Of a DNA stretch of 64,000 nt, positions 43,447-54,739 are shown piece by piece. The DNA is taken from NCBI GenBank assembly GCA_026225945.1, contig JAMJFZ010003163.1:19590501-19654500 (forward strand), given 5' to 3'. The notes under the pieces were generated by a model, which made no database searches, had not been told where the DNA came from, and saw only the letters and a program-made list of their open reading frames with translations. This DNA comes from Cricetomys ansorgei. Lineage: Eukaryota; Chordata; Mammalia; Rodentia; Nesomyidae. The translations under genes and the position numbers were made by a program. The first letter of the stretch is position 1. The number at the start of each line of letters is the position of its first letter.

Positions 43447-44519
43447 GCTAGGTGACTACAAACTCTGCCTACTTGTGTGGGGAGTGTGTGTGCTCACTCA
43501 CTCTGTGGGCTGAGGGTGGTGCTGTGTGTCTAATGAGCATCTGAATCTGTCTGCGTGGCTCTGAGCCCACATGGCTGCCTATTGGGTACTTCAGCAGTTT
43601 TCTGTAACTCTGGCAGAGTGTAGGAGGTAGCCAGTGTACCTGCACCTCTAGTTGAGTGTGATTGTGTGTGTGATGTTTGGGGTTTATGGCTTTACCACTG
43701 TCTGACGTGCTGAAATGCAGAGGTCTGTATCAGTGTGAGTGACTGTCTAAGCGCCCACATCATCAGTGTTAATATGTGTGGTAATGTTTGTGCCTGCCTC
43801 TGGCCGTCTGCTAGGGAGTATTCTACTGCCCTGGCTACCCAGTGGCTTGTGAATGGTGCCTTGTGATAGCTGCCATATTCAGGGACCTGCTATGAAGCTG
43901 TATGAAGGGTTACCACAACTCGGGGCGGGGGGAGCGGAACTAGAAGGCTCCCTTTTCCCATTGCTGGATCCTCAAGGAGTCTCCCCAGCTTGTGGTGAGC
44001 TAAGAATAGTTGAGACTACTTTTCTGGCCAGATCTGCAAGATGAGGGCTTGGAAAGTAGTCATTTGACTTAGTAAAATATTATAGTAAAATATTCCACGC
44101 TAAGCTGAGCTCAGTGGGTCACAGCGCCTTACCTGCAATGACATTTGTTGGTACCCTCTATACCAGGCTTTCAGGATGCTTAGGGACTAGTGGGGGTGTG
44201 TGGTGGAACAGGGCCTGAGACGTCCTCTCAGTGTCCATGGGAACAATGATGCTAATGAGGACGCGCCACCCATGTCACTGGCCAGACACAGACTTTGAAT
44301 AGCATGCTCTCCTCCTCTGGCTTCTGTTTCCCCAGCTATGGACCAGGAGTGTGAGAGACACTGGCCAGCGTGCTTTCTGCGATGCCTGTACAGTGCGTGG
44401 GATGCCAGGGTTCTAAGAGCTGCCTGTCGGCGAGGCTGAGTAGAGCGATGACGGATAAGAAGTCTTGTGTTTTGCACACACACACACTTTTCTGAGTGTC
44501 TGTTTCACTGTGTGAGACG
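43442..44519. other. unique non-coding stretch
   Basis: GT-leaning composition, no repeat family or exon recognised. Confidence 0.4.
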
Positions 44520-45110
44520 CATGTAATCATCTATGTTGTGACATGTTTGTGTTGAGGTGAAAATGGAGTCAATAATGTGTAAACGTGCACTGGCTGGCTG
44601 GGTGAGAAAGTAGTGTATGTACATGCTCTAAAATTAATTCCCTAATCGCAAATATAAAGGAATCGAGCAGTTTACACGTCATATCCACTGCTTCTTTTAA
44701 GTTCCATACAGCAGACTGCAGCCTCCCAAAGTGCTTGCTGGCTTTAGCCACACAGAGTCCATGGTGGCAGCTGGTGCCTGGGCACAGTTCTGAAGTAACG
44801 CTTGCTCGTGGTTCATTTTCATAAACGAGGCTGATAGAAGTGAGACAACTTAAATATATGTTAACATTTTGCCCATTTTCAGCGGTGTGAGGGCTTCGTG
44901 TTGAGCTGAGTAATGGTTTTGAATACTGGGAAGACATTTTCTGGGACTTTCTGTGCTTAACAATGGAACGGCTTCTTGCCACACACGTAGATTTAAGATG
45001 CCCTGTTAACATCCTTCACTCCGTGTTTTGTTTTTCAAGTCCAGACAATCAACAAAACGATAAATCAAATCCTTGTTCGTGATGCTGTCTGACTTCTGTG
45101 GTGTATACTC
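44520..45110. promoter_or_regulatory. candidate conserved non-coding element
   Basis: Repeat-free 600 bp with AAAATTAATTCCCTAATCGC, a forkhead-like TGTTTGTG and GTAAAC, CTTAACAATGGAACGG (SOX-like) at about 44957, and ACAATCAACAAAACGATAAA near 45045. The mix resembles regulatory DNA; conservation untested. Confidence 0.4.
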
Positions 45111-45115
45111 CTGTG

Positions 45116-45562
45116 ATGGCTGATTTTAAACTAAGAACATGGCCCCCGTGAAGCTCCGGCCCGGCAGAGACAGACGGCAGCGCATGCCACGGCGTGAGCG
45201 CACGGTGATAGGACTTCCTTGGCGGGTTGGCGGGTTCACGGTTCAGATGCTAAGTCTCCAGCTTTGCGGTGTTATCTTAAAGGTTGTGGGCCCTTTAAGA
45301 GGTGGGGTCTGGCTGATGGACATAGCTCCTAGGAGCTGGCCTCAGAAGGGTACATCTGTCCCTGGTTCCACCCACCCTTTCTCTGCTCTCTATCTGCAAC
45401 TATGTGAGGCTTCTCTGCCATGCATTCCTACCACCATGGATGAAGCCGCCACTATCCATCCCCAGTGGTGATGGATCAACCCCCCTGGACTGTGAACCGA
45501 AATAAAACAAACCCTTCTTCTGTCCAGTGTTTTGTCTCAGGGATGAGAAGAGTAGTTAATGC
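45116..45562 (+). mobile_element. MaLR-type LTR, old
   Basis: CAGATGCTAAGTCTCCAGCT, TTGTGGGCCCTTTAAGAGGT, CCACCATGGATGAAGCCGCC and ACTGTGAACCGAAATAAAAC followed by GAAGAGTAGTTAATGCAC form a forward MaLR LTR. The 5' part (45116-45235) is uncertain. Confidence 0.7.
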
Positions 45563-45659
45563 ACTGTTCTGACCACAAAGATAGTCTAGGCTAGTAGTAA
45601 TGAGGATGCAGGTGACAAAATATATAATTAGGAAGTGATGAGCTATGGGGATTATTGTT

Positions 45660-45663
<4 letters not shown>

Positions 45664-45715
<52 letters not shown>

Positions 45716-45738
45716 TATATATTATATATATTTATATA
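45664..45738. repeat. (TA)n microsatellite
   Basis: About 30 TA units with ATAATA breaks next to the T-run of the adjoining B1. Confidence 0.95.
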
Positions 45739-45740
45739 GT

Positions 45741-45888
45741 TTTTTTTTTTTTCCGAGACAGGGTTTCTCTGTTGTAACTCTGACTGTCCTGGAACTCACT
45801 CTGTAGACCAGGCTGGCCTCCACTCACAGAGTCACCTGCCTCTGCCTCCTGAGTGCTGGGATTAAATGTGTGTACCACCACTGCCCAA
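45741..45888 (-). mobile_element. B1 SINE, full length
   Basis: T-run, then CCGAGACAGGGTTTCTCTGT, TGTAACTCTGACTGTCCTGG and GTGCTGGGATTAAATGTGTG. A complete reverse copy of the young B1 type found in this genome. Confidence 0.95.
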
Positions 45889-45989
45889 CATAATTTAAAT
45901 TTTAGTAGAGAGAAACTAAGAACTCACTCGTGTTTTCTTGATAAACTTAACTGGTTCTTGCAGCTGGATGAGCTATCTCAAGTGCACGG

Positions 45990-46065
45990 ACTAAGTCAGA
46001 TAAAATAATGCAGTACCTGGTATGCCTTGGACACTCAATATAAAGTAGTAAACATTCTTGTTCAC
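45990..46065. mobile_element. MIR-like remnant
   Basis: GATAAAATAATGCAGTACCT then GGACACTCAATATAAAGTAG parallels the MIR segment 'cagtgcctggcacatagtaggcactcaa'. Confidence 0.5.
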
Positions 46066-46593
46066 TCTTGCTGGTGGTGGTAAAACTAATTCTGTAGGGT
46101 TAACAAGACCACTTCTGACCCACTGGCCCGCGCACTTACTTTTCTTTGTGAAACAGTTCATAATCCTTTCATCATTTCCCATGAGTCTGAGCAGGTGGAA
46201 TGTATAACAGCATTTTGAGTGCTGTCTGTTTTGGAAACTGATCAGGTTCTGGAATATCCTTACTCGGGGTGGTAAGCTTCCACCTTGCGCGTGGGAGGGG
46301 GTTGACAAACATTTTCAAAACACTAAGGTAAAATGTCAAACACTGGTACAAATCTCAAACTTGCAATTTGATGAGTTTTAACAAGTGTCTCCCTAACTCC
46401 CTACTTGAAGGTAGGTGGAGAGTTCCCTGATACTCTTCCAGTTCACCCCCGGCATGTACCACGAGTGGTCAGTGTCCTATTATTATCTATCAATGCAGAG
46501 CCATTTACCTCTTTTAAACTTCATATAAATGAAACCAGGCATGTGTAGTGTCGTGTGTTTGGCATCCTTTGCTGCCATGATTGCAAGGCCCAC

Positions 46594-46928
46594 TGTAGTT
46601 GAACACTACTGTGGGAGCTCAGCAAATATAACAAGGAAACATTTTCATAGACCCAAACCCTACCAGACCTCAGCAGAGGGAACCACTGTCCAGGCCAGTG
46701 CCAGACTCCACAGTAGAACCTCGAGTGTCTCAGCTCAGGTGTTTTTATTCTTTCAGAACACCTCAGGTGTTCTACTGATAGCACCCGCAGATCATTAGCA
46801 ATTAAACAACCCCCACAGAAATCCAACACCTGCAAACAATTCAGAATGCCCATAGACTTAGGATAGTCCCTTCACCCAACAGTGCATAAAACAATTTCAA
46901 ACATAACTAAATATAAACTTCCCCAACA
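46594..46928 (-). mobile_element. solo LTR, same family as 30168-30494
   Basis: TGTAGTTGAACACTACTGTG ... CTTCCCCAACA with the shared CCAGACCTCAGCAGAGGGAA and ATCATTAGCAATTAAACAAC blocks. It interrupts L1 (A). Flanks do not show a clear target duplication. Confidence 0.85.
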
Positions 46929-47197
46929 ATCCATATATACTACGGACTGGTGGTTTAGTCATTTTATTTGTGGGTATGTCATAATTTGCTTATGACTCTC
47001 TTGTTTATGGACATGTGAGAGGTTTCTGCTTGAGGCTATTATAATCCCTAGGAGCACAAGTGTGTAGAGGCTTGCAGCTCGGTCCATGTGGCACTGGTCT
47101 CTCGTAGGCACTTTGACTGCACACACCTATCTAGAACACTGGTGCTGCTGGATAAAAGGACATTACAGGTTTATAGAAGGAACTAGAAGAAACCTCC

Positions 47198-47524
47198 TGT
47201 AGCAGTATGCTGCTGTGGTGGCACATCATGAGAGACACCTGAGGGCATGCTCATAGGTGCCAGACCTCAGCAGAGGGAACCACCACCATGGCAAGCACCG
47301 TACTTGACAGTGGAACCCTGAGCATCCCAGCTTAGGTGTTGTTATTGATACAGAACTCCTTAGGTGTTCTATTGATAACAGTACATATCCTGAGCAATCA
47401 ATCACCCCACCCTGCCCCATAAATCCAACACCTGCAGACAATACAAAATGCCAAGACCTTGGCAGTCCCTCACCCAACAGTGCACAAAACAACAAAACTT
47501 AACCAAAAATAAACTTCTACAACA
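47198..47524 (-). mobile_element. solo LTR with perfect 6-bp target duplication
   Basis: TGTAGCAGTATGCTGCTGTG ... CTTCTACAACA. The hexamer ACCTCC flanks it on both sides (47192-47197 and 47525-47530). A 6-bp duplication and TG...CA ends fit a class II (ERVK-like) retrovirus and define the LTR limits for the whole family in this window. Confidence 0.9.
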
Positions 47525-47694
47525 ACCTCCCTGTAGAAGAGCTTTGCTTGGGGAGATGCAGCATCTGTGGTCCAACAGTCATGTGGGCTCTGAAGGGGAA
47601 GAGGAAGCCTTGTAGTCTGGAGAGGATCTTCCTCAGGAGATACCTCAAGAGCTAGGTATCATAGCTTGTTATAATTCAAACGTTTTTAGCTCTG

Positions 47695-47826
47695 TTGTGT
47701 GTGTGTGTGTGTGTGTGTGCACGCGCGCGCACAGTGCACGCCATATACTAGACTGAGATAATAAACTTCAATGTAAAAGTTAAATTATACAAACATAGAA
47801 AAATATCACATAGGTGTGCGCGCGCG

Positions 47827-47872
<46 letters not shown>
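47695..47872. repeat. inverted microsatellites around a reversed L1 fragment
   Basis: (TG)n plus CGCGCGC at 47695-47730 and GTGCGCGCGCG plus (CA)n at 47816-47872 are reverse complements. Between them, 47741-47800 is an L1 piece in plus orientation, opposite to the surrounding L1 (A). Confidence 0.85.
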
Positions 47873-47874
<2 letters not shown>

Positions 47875-48539
47875 TGTGTTCACAAGCAGGCTGAGCTTGC
47901 AGCTCCAGTGGGCAGGGAAACTTCAAGGCTTTAGCAGACTTGTTGATCAATGTTCTGTCTAGAGAAATCGGCAGGGGTTTGCAGCTTGTCTGGGGAAGGA
48001 GTCAGCTAGGGGATCTGTAATCTAACATATTAATTTACAATCCCACTAACAAGAGGTTTCTGCCAATGTTTGACTATGCCTTTTTAATGTCAGCTAGTAT
48101 GATGGGGCCATACAGCCGTTTCCCTTGTGGTTTGAATTTGTGGTTTTAAAGTTTAATTGGTCTGCAGATCAGTGCTGTTGAGCTCCTTTTTTTTGTGTGC
48201 AGATTGTGTGCAGGCAGATCATGTATGTTGCATTGTGGTGTTGATAAAAATCTTTGTGCCTGCTGTTTATTGGGTTGTTTGTATCTTTATTATTGAATTG
48301 TTGATAATGTTCTTCATATCACAATTATGAGTTCTTTATCAAGAGTAGGGTTTACAGTATCTCCCTCTAGTCTGTGAGTAATGATGTTTTTTGAGGACCA
48401 GATTTCAACATTTTGATATAGTCCCCCCTCCCTTCCTCTCCTCCTCCTTTCCCCCTTCTGTCCTTCCTTCCCTTCTTTCTTTTCTTATGAATCTTGTCTA
48501 ATAAATTGTTACCAGCCCCAAGTAGAGATCTCCTCCTAC

Positions 48540-48860
48540 ATGTTGGTGGAGCTTTGAATGAGACTGTCCCCAATAGGATCATGTGTTTGAATTCTTGGTC
48601 CCCAGTAGGTGGAATTGTTTGGAGAGGTTTCAGAGGTGTGGCCTTGCTGAAAGAAGTGTATCACTCGGGGCTGGCTTTGAGGTTTCACATCCTCAAGCTG
48701 TTCCCAGTATACTTTCTCTGATGCATACTTACGGTTGGTGATGGGAACTGCTGGGCCAGCCCCCACACCTGCCCCCGCCTGCTGCACCCTCTTTCTTCTG
48801 TAAATTGCTTTCTTTGCTTAAGGTCTTCTACTTCAGAGATAGAAAAGCAACTAAGATGAT
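48540..48860 (+). mobile_element. MaLR LTR (MT-type)
   Basis: GGAGCTTTGAATGAGACTGT, AGAGGTGTGGCCTTGCTGAA, GGCTTTGAGGTTTCACATCC and AGATAGAAAAGCAACTAAGA. Forward, inserted in L1 (A). Confidence 0.85.
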
Positions 48861-49189
48861 GTTCTTCTACGTTTGTGTAATTTAACTTTTACGCTGAAGT
48901 CGATGATCTATCTCAGTCTAGTCTACGGCGTGAGACGGAGGGTGAGGTTCCCTCTCAGATACGCATTTCTTATCACAGAATTCTGTATTGGCAGAGTTGG
49001 CCATATTGCCGTGAGAATCAAGTTACGATAGGTGCTTGAGTCGTTCCCTGGCCTCTGTTGTTTTCTACCGTCAGTTTGCCTGTGATTTTCGTAAGTATAC
49101 TGGTTTCATTAGTAAATACTGAAATCAGCAGCGTGAGTCCCCCAGGGTTTTTCTTCCTCCCTCGAGATGGCTTTGACTATGTAAAGTCC

Positions 49190-49302
49190 TTTGAGTAGGT
49201 GTGGTGGCACACACAGGCAGTCCTTGTGCTGGGAGCTGAGGCAGGAATATATGCCAGGGCTAGCTTGGGCTACAGAGACCCTGTCTGGAAAAAATAAAAC
49301 CA
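49190..49302 (+). mobile_element. B1-like SINE
   Basis: GTAGGTGTGGTGGCACACAC ... GCTACAGAGACCCTGTCTGG with an A-rich end; internal deletions make it shorter than a full B1. Confidence 0.8.
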
Positions 49303-49398
49303 ACCCACAGCTCCAATGTAAAAAGTCCTTTGCATTTATATATACATTTTTGAATCAACATGTACATTTATACAAAAAATAAATTTTCTGACTGAAAT

Positions 49399-49466
49399 TA
49401 TGTTTTCTTTCTTTCTCTCTCTCTCCCTCTCTCTCGCTCTCTCTCTCCTTCTTTCTTTCTTTCTTT
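49399..49466. repeat. (CT)n-rich tract
   Basis: TTTCTTTCTTTCTC and CTCTCTCTC units with CCCT and CGCT breaks, adjoining the T-run of the next B1. Confidence 0.9.
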
Positions 49467-49620
49467 TTTTTTTTTTTTGAGACAGGGTTGGTTTCTCTGT
49501 TGTAACTGTAGCTATCCTGGAACTCACTCTGTAGACCAGGCTGGCCTCGAACTCACAGAGATCCTCCTGCCTCTGCCTCCTGAGTGCTGGGATGAAGGGC
49601 GTGTGCCACCGCTGCCCCGC
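49467..49620 (-). mobile_element. B1 SINE, full length
   Basis: TTTTGAGACAGGGTTGGTTTC ... GAGATCCTCCTGCCTCTGCC ... GTGTGCCACCGCTGCCCC. A 5-bp insertion (TTGGT) in the GAGACAGGG start region distinguishes it. Confidence 0.95.
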
Positions 49621-50129
49621 TGTGTTTGATCTTTATATTAATTGGGAGAGAACTTACACTTTGGAAGTATTGAATTTCTGATCCGTACACATCTATCTTT
49701 TTGTATTAAATCCTATTTTCATTCCAAAAATTTGTAGTTTTCAATATATGGGCTGTGTTTTTGTTGAATTTATTTCTAATAATGTTGTATAAGATGAAAT
49801 GATTAAAATTTTTATTTTGTAATTATACTACTTTTGGTAAAAGTATAAACTTAGAAATATGTTGTTTTATAACTATCACATACTTATGAAATATTCGTAT
49901 GAAATATTTGTTTTTCTACTTACAGAATAGAAGCTTTATCTAAAAACTTATTTTAAGTCCACATGTAAAGACATAAATGTATCTTATACATAGCTGTAAA
50001 AATATGATTAGTTTTTACACTTGATCTTATATCATGCAACCTTACTCAATTTACGAATTAATTTAAATAGCACTTTTGGTGGATTTGATAGGGTTTTTCT
50101 AGGTAGGAAAAACATTGACTTCAGTCATG

Positions 50130-50868
50130 CTGCTGAAATGGAGCATTATAGACTGGGTGTTTCAGACGTTAGATATTATGGCTCACAGTTCTCGAGGCTG
50201 TGAGGTCCAAGGTCAAGGTACCAGCTAGTTTGGACCTCAGCGAGGGCATCTTTCTGGCTTGTGGTGGCTGCTTCTCGTGTCCTCTCACATGAAGAAAACA
50301 ACAAACACCTGCAAACATCTGGTGCGTCTATTCTTTGAACAAGGGCACCGTCATAGTTAAGCTTCTACATCTGTGACAAACACCATAAACAAAAGCAACT
50401 CGGAGGATATCAGAGTCCATCACAGAGGGAAGTCAGGGAAGTCAGGGTAGGAACTCAAGTCAGGAGCTGATGCGGAGGCTATGGAGGAATGTTGCTTATT
50501 GGCCTGTTCTGCATGGCTTGCTCAGCCTGCTTTCTTATAGCACACAGGACCACCTGCCTAGGGATGGCACCACCCACAGTGGGCTGGACCTTCCTACATC
50601 AATCATTAGTTAAGAAAATGCTTCAAGGCCTCGCCAATCTTGTGGAGGCATTTTTCAATTTGAAGTTCCCTCTTTTCAGCTAATCCTAGCTTGGGTCCAG
50701 TTAACAAAATCTGGGACAGGTTCTGACCTCGACATGGGGGCTCCACCCACATCACCCCATCCAAACCTAATCACCTCATATAGCTTCACCTTCTAATATT
50801 ATCACACTAAAGTTTAAGGTTCCGATGCATGAATCTTGGGGGAAGGCGTAAACACAACAGTCATGTAA
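50130..50868 (-). mobile_element. MLT1/MST-type LTR, split by an ORR1 LTR
   Basis: Left piece 50130-50352: GGAGCATTATAGACTGGGTG, GGCTCACAGTTCTCGAGGCT, GTGTCCTCTCACATGAAG. Right piece 50713-50868: GGGGGCTCCACCCACATCAC, TAATCACCTCATATAGC. The pieces join in order across the ORR1 LTR at 50353-50712. Confidence 0.75.
50353..50712 (-). mobile_element. ORR1-type MaLR LTR, nested
   Basis: CATAGTTAAGCTTCTACATC, CAGGGTAGGAACTCAAGTCA, GGGATGGCACCACCCACAGT and AATCATTAGTTAAGAAAATG. It inserted into the older MLT1/MST LTR, which itself lies in L1 (A). Confidence 0.85.
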
Positions 50869-51063
50869 ACTGTATATAAATGCAATTTCTTCTTTCTAGT
50901 ATTTATGTCTTCCTATTCTGTTTCTTACCTTATTGCACTAATAAATGGCTCTAATATGATGTTAGGTAGACATGTTGACAGCAGACATACTTGCCTTATC
51001 AATCACGGAGAAAATATTAAATAATTGGTCTTACATACAATATGCTTGTCATTTTTCTTGTCT

Positions 51064-51213
51064 TGGTTTTTAGAGACAGGGTTTCTCTGTTGTAACTCTG
51101 GCTGTCCTGGATCTCACTCTATAGACCAGGCCGGCCTTGAATTTACAGAGATCCTCCTGCCTCTACCTCCCGGGTGCTGGGATGAAAGAGGTGTGCCACC
51201 ACTGCCTGGCTTT
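51064..51213 (-). mobile_element. B1 SINE with target-site duplication
   Basis: GGTTTTTAGAGACAGGGTTT ... GTGTGCCACCACTGCCTGGC. The direct repeat TTGTCATTTTT flanks it (from 51046 and from 51215). It lies in L1 (A). Confidence 0.95.
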
Positions 51214-51594
51214 GTTGTCATTTTTTTTTAAAAAAAGGTTCCCTTTATTCTGAAAAGTTCTCTTGTGCTTCTACTCTGCTGCACATTTTTAAATGGCGGT
51301 TAAATTTGTCAAATGCTTTTTATGAACCTATGAAGATGATTATAACTTACTCCTCAGTTTGCTAATGTAGTCAATTACATTGTTTGCCTTTCAAATATTA
51401 AATCAATTGCGCACACAGAGATAGGTCCCACTTTGCTGACATACATTGTCCTTTTGTACATTGCTAGATTATATGTGTTAGCACTTTGTAAGTTATTTCG
51501 GCATTTATGTGCATGAGGGAGTTAATGTGCATGTTATACAGTTTTCTTTAGCTATGAGGTCTAGAGGTTTCAGTGGCTCCTCCCACCTTCCCCC

Positions 51595-51659
51595 CACCCC
51601 CATCATACTGGGGGTTGAACCTAGGACCTAAAGCATGCTAGGCTCCGGTCTTTGTGACA

Positions 51660-51697
<38 letters not shown>
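51595..51697 (-). mobile_element. ID-like SINE followed by (TG)n
   Basis: ACTGGGGGTTGAACCTAGGA and GCATGCTAGGCTCCGG form a reverse ID-type element (51595-51658). A (TG)n run follows at 51662-51697. Confidence 0.7.
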
Positions 51698-51698
<1 letters not shown>

Positions 51699-52154
51699 AA
51701 TGACACATGACACATGGTTCACTATTTTGGATGTTTTGAGGAACAGTTTAGCAGCAATTGGTACAGACAGTGTCCAGCCACCACTGTTGGCCGATTCTAG
51801 AATATTTCATTACCTCCAAACCCCTATTGTTTTCTGCCTCCCTTCCCTGGAAACCAGTGCCCTTCTGTGTCTATGAACTTCATAACACTTGGCTTTCTAG
51901 ATTTTACACAGAAGTTAATTGCACAAGATGTGACTTCTGCACCTGCCTTCTCCCATTTAGCACAGTATCTGGAGCGTCCACCCATCCGGTAGCATGCACA
52001 GAGCTTCATTCCTTTTTAAGACTGAACAACACTGCCTGCATATATAAATCATATTTCGTGTACCCTTCGTTATTTTGTGACAGTTTGACAGTCATTCCTT
52101 CATAGACGTCACAAACAGTACTGCTGTGAACATTTGTGTACAAGCCTTTGCTTG

Positions 52155-52505
52155 CTGGGTGTCTTGCTCACTGTTCTATTGCTGTGAAGAGACACCATGA
52201 CCAAGACAACTCTTATGAAAAGAAAACATTTAATTGGGAGCTTGCTTATATTTTCAGAGGTTTAGTCCATTATCATCATGGCCGTCATGATGCTGGAGAC
52301 ATAGTTGAGAGCTATATCCTGATCTAGGCAGAGAGGGAGACACTGGGTCTCGTGCGGTCTTTTGAACCTCCCCTCCTCCTCATGACATACTTCCTCTAAA
52401 AGGACCACATCCCCTAATCCTTTTCAAATAGTGCCACTCCCTGATGAATAAGCATTCATGTATATGAGCCCACGGGGAGGGGGCGTTCTTATCCAAGTCA
52501 CCACA
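52155..52505 (-). mobile_element. MT-type MaLR LTR
   Basis: TTCTATTGCTGTGAAGAGAC, GGTTTAGTCCATTATCATCA and ATAGTGCCACTCCCTGATGA. Reverse copy inserted in the 3' end of L1 (B). Confidence 0.9.
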
Positions 52506-53445
52506 CTGGGACACCTACTTTAAGTTTTCCTGAGTATTTGCCTGAGTGAAGTTGCTCAGTCATAGGCTAATCCAGGTTTAGCTTGCTGAAAAACTGTTTC
52601 CCAAAGTAGACCACCACTGCTGTTCCCACCAGCATGCACGCAGGGCTCCAGCTTCGGCATGTCTTCACCGACATGTCGTATCTGTTATGCTATGTGCTAG
52701 GGGTTGAGGGTTTGATTTGTGTTTTCTTTATGACAAGTGCTGTTATATAGTACTTCATGTGCCTGATGCGAGTTTTGTGTATTTGTCTACCTTCTGATTG
52801 AATTATTTGTCCTCTGATCATTTCATCATAACAGACACTAGATTCCCAAATCTAGTGTAACCGACATATTATTTGCAAATGTTTTCTTAGATTTTTCAGA
52901 ATTTTTGCTCACTCTCTTGATAGTGCTTTCAATGAAATTAACTATTCTTTTTTTTTTTTCTCTCTCTTCTGTTGCTTGCACTTGTGGTATCGGATCTAAG
53001 AAGTGACTGTTAAGGTCAAGGCCTTGAGTATTTACCTCTGTGTTTTTTCCTAAGAATTTTGCTATTTGGTTTCCCTTATTTAAGTCTTTGGCCCATTTTG
53101 AGTTAGTTTATAAATAGAGTGTGAAGCAAGGGTCCTGCTTTAATCTTCGCATGTGGGTGTGTCCCAAGGTTTCCGTGAAAAGACTATCTTCTCCCACTGA
53201 AGATATCGGTACCTTTGCGGGGTCAATTGAACACAGATGTGTGGGTTTGTTTCAATATTTTTGTGTGAATGTGTATACATGTGTGTTCATGTTCATTCAT
53301 GCGTGGGTACATATGTAAGCACATATGTGGGTGCACAAGTGTATGTGTTTGTGAGGAGGTGCAGGAACAACCTTGGGTGTCTAAAACTTCTCAAATGGAT
53401 AGGCTGGCTGACTGGCAAGATGCAGGGATCAGCCTGTCTCTGCTT

Positions 53446-53597
53446 CTACAGCACTGGGGCTGTCACTGATCACAGCCCTGGGGGCTGTAACTGGTCACAG
53501 CACTGGGGTTGTCATTAACCACAGCACTGGGGCTGTAACTGACCACAGATAGCCCTGGGGATGTCACTGACCATAGCCCTGGGGATGTCACTGACTT
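53446..53597. repeat. about 30-bp minisatellite, six units
   Basis: Units of the form CACAGC(A/C)CTGGGGCTGT followed by (A/C)ACTGAC or CACTGATC repeat about six times, with variation (GGGGATGTCACTGACC in the last two). Confidence 0.9.
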
Positions 53598-53604
53598 GTA
53601 AAGA

Positions 53605-53700
53605 GGCTTTTTTTTTTTGACACAGGTTCTGGAATTGAACTTAGGTCCTTGCGCTTGCAAAGTGAGAGCTTTATCAACTGAACCATCTCCCCAGACCCCC
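53605..53700 (-). mobile_element. tRNA-derived SINE fragment
   Basis: T-run, GACACAGGTTCTGGAATTGA, TTAGGTCCTTGCGCTTGC and GAACCATCTCCCCAGACC match the reverse of a rodent tRNA-type SINE. Confidence 0.7.
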
Positions 53701-53901
53701 CCTGTTTTTGATTACAAAGAATTTATGGTTCTATTCTATTGATCCATATGCTTGCTCTGCAGAAGTATCTACTGCTGTTTTCATTTCTGTGGCTGCCTAC
53801 TGAAACTGGGAGACTGAGCATTCCAAAGTTACTTTTATTTTTCAGAGATTGTTTTGGTCATTTGGGGTTTCTTGCAGTTTTCTACAATTTTTTTTTAATT
53901 C

Positions 53902-53903
<2 letters not shown>

Positions 53904-53944
<41 letters not shown>
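53904..53944. repeat. (TG)n microsatellite
   Basis: About 20 uninterrupted TG units inside L1 (B). Confidence 0.97.
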
Positions 53945-53949
<5 letters not shown>

Positions 53950-54225
53950 GCCATTGAAATATTGACTGAATCAGCAGGTTACTTTAGATAATTACATGGT
54001 GATATTGTCTTTCATCTTACACAAGATGGCTTCCCACTTATTTAAGACCTTTCTTATTTTCAGCCATGACTTGTAGTTGGCTTTGTTACAAAATATTTTA
54101 TTCTTTTCATGCTATTATAAATGGGCTTAGTTCTTATTTTTATTTTCTGATTGTTCATTTGGTGTACAGAAATACCATGTTTTGTGTGTTGATCTTTTTT
54201 TTTCTTAACCACAATGTTGCTGAAT

Positions 54226-54440
54226 TTTTATTTTTTAGATTTATTTTAAATTGTGTGTGTGTGTGTGTGTGTATGTTCATGTGGGTATGTGCACGTGAGT
54301 GCAGGTGTTGTAGAGGCCAGAGGATGGTGCGGTGCATTCCAGGCAGTTGTGAGCTGACCAGTGTGGGTGCTGGGAGCCTAACTTGGCCCCTTAGCAAGAG
54401 TCGCACTTGATCTTTACCACCAAGCCATCTCTCCAACACT
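54226..54440 (-). mobile_element. B3 SINE with (GT)n
   Basis: TTTTTTAGATTTATTTTAAA, a GT run at 54252-54272, TGTAGAGGCCAGAGGATGG and ACCAAGCCATCTCTCCAACA. Probable target duplication GTTGC-(2)-AATTT on both sides. Confidence 0.85.
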
Positions 54441-54739
54441 GTTGCCTAATTTAAAAAAAAAATTTTTTTTCATGGCTTCATTAGAACTTTTCTGTATAAG
54501 ATGATGCCATTTATAAATAGATATTTTTACTCTTTCTCCTCAATGTTGATGGTTTTAGGCACTCCTCTTAATGGCTCTGAAAGGCCTATTTTGGGGTTAA
54601 CAGAAGTGGTGAATGTGAGATCCTTTTCTTGCCTGGGGTCTGCTGAGAAAAACTCTCAGCCACCACGGACTCAGACATCATGCTGCCATGCCACAGCTGA
54701 TGTCCTTGTGTGCCTTTGGATAGGTGGAGAGCTCTTCTT

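Larger units (their letters stand above)
46320..51540 (-). mobile_element. old L1 (A), fragmented by later insertions
   Basis: Minus-strand L1 pieces stay in the correct order from 3' end (left) to mid ORF2 (right): 3' end at 46320-46593 (ACTTCATATAAATGAAACC), 46929-47197, ORF2 end region 48005-48420 (TTTATTGGGTTGTTTGTATC), 48861-49185, 49621-50129 (TATATCATGCAACCTTACTC), 50869-51060 and 51226-51540 (GTCAAATGCTTTTTATGAAC). The gaps hold LTRs, SINEs and microsatellites listed separately. No coding frame remains. Confidence 0.85.

Noticed and set aside
43107..43513. Frames through the GT repeats at 43.3 kb
   Set aside because: Valine/cysteine and histidine/threonine runs come from the microsatellite; no domain outside it.
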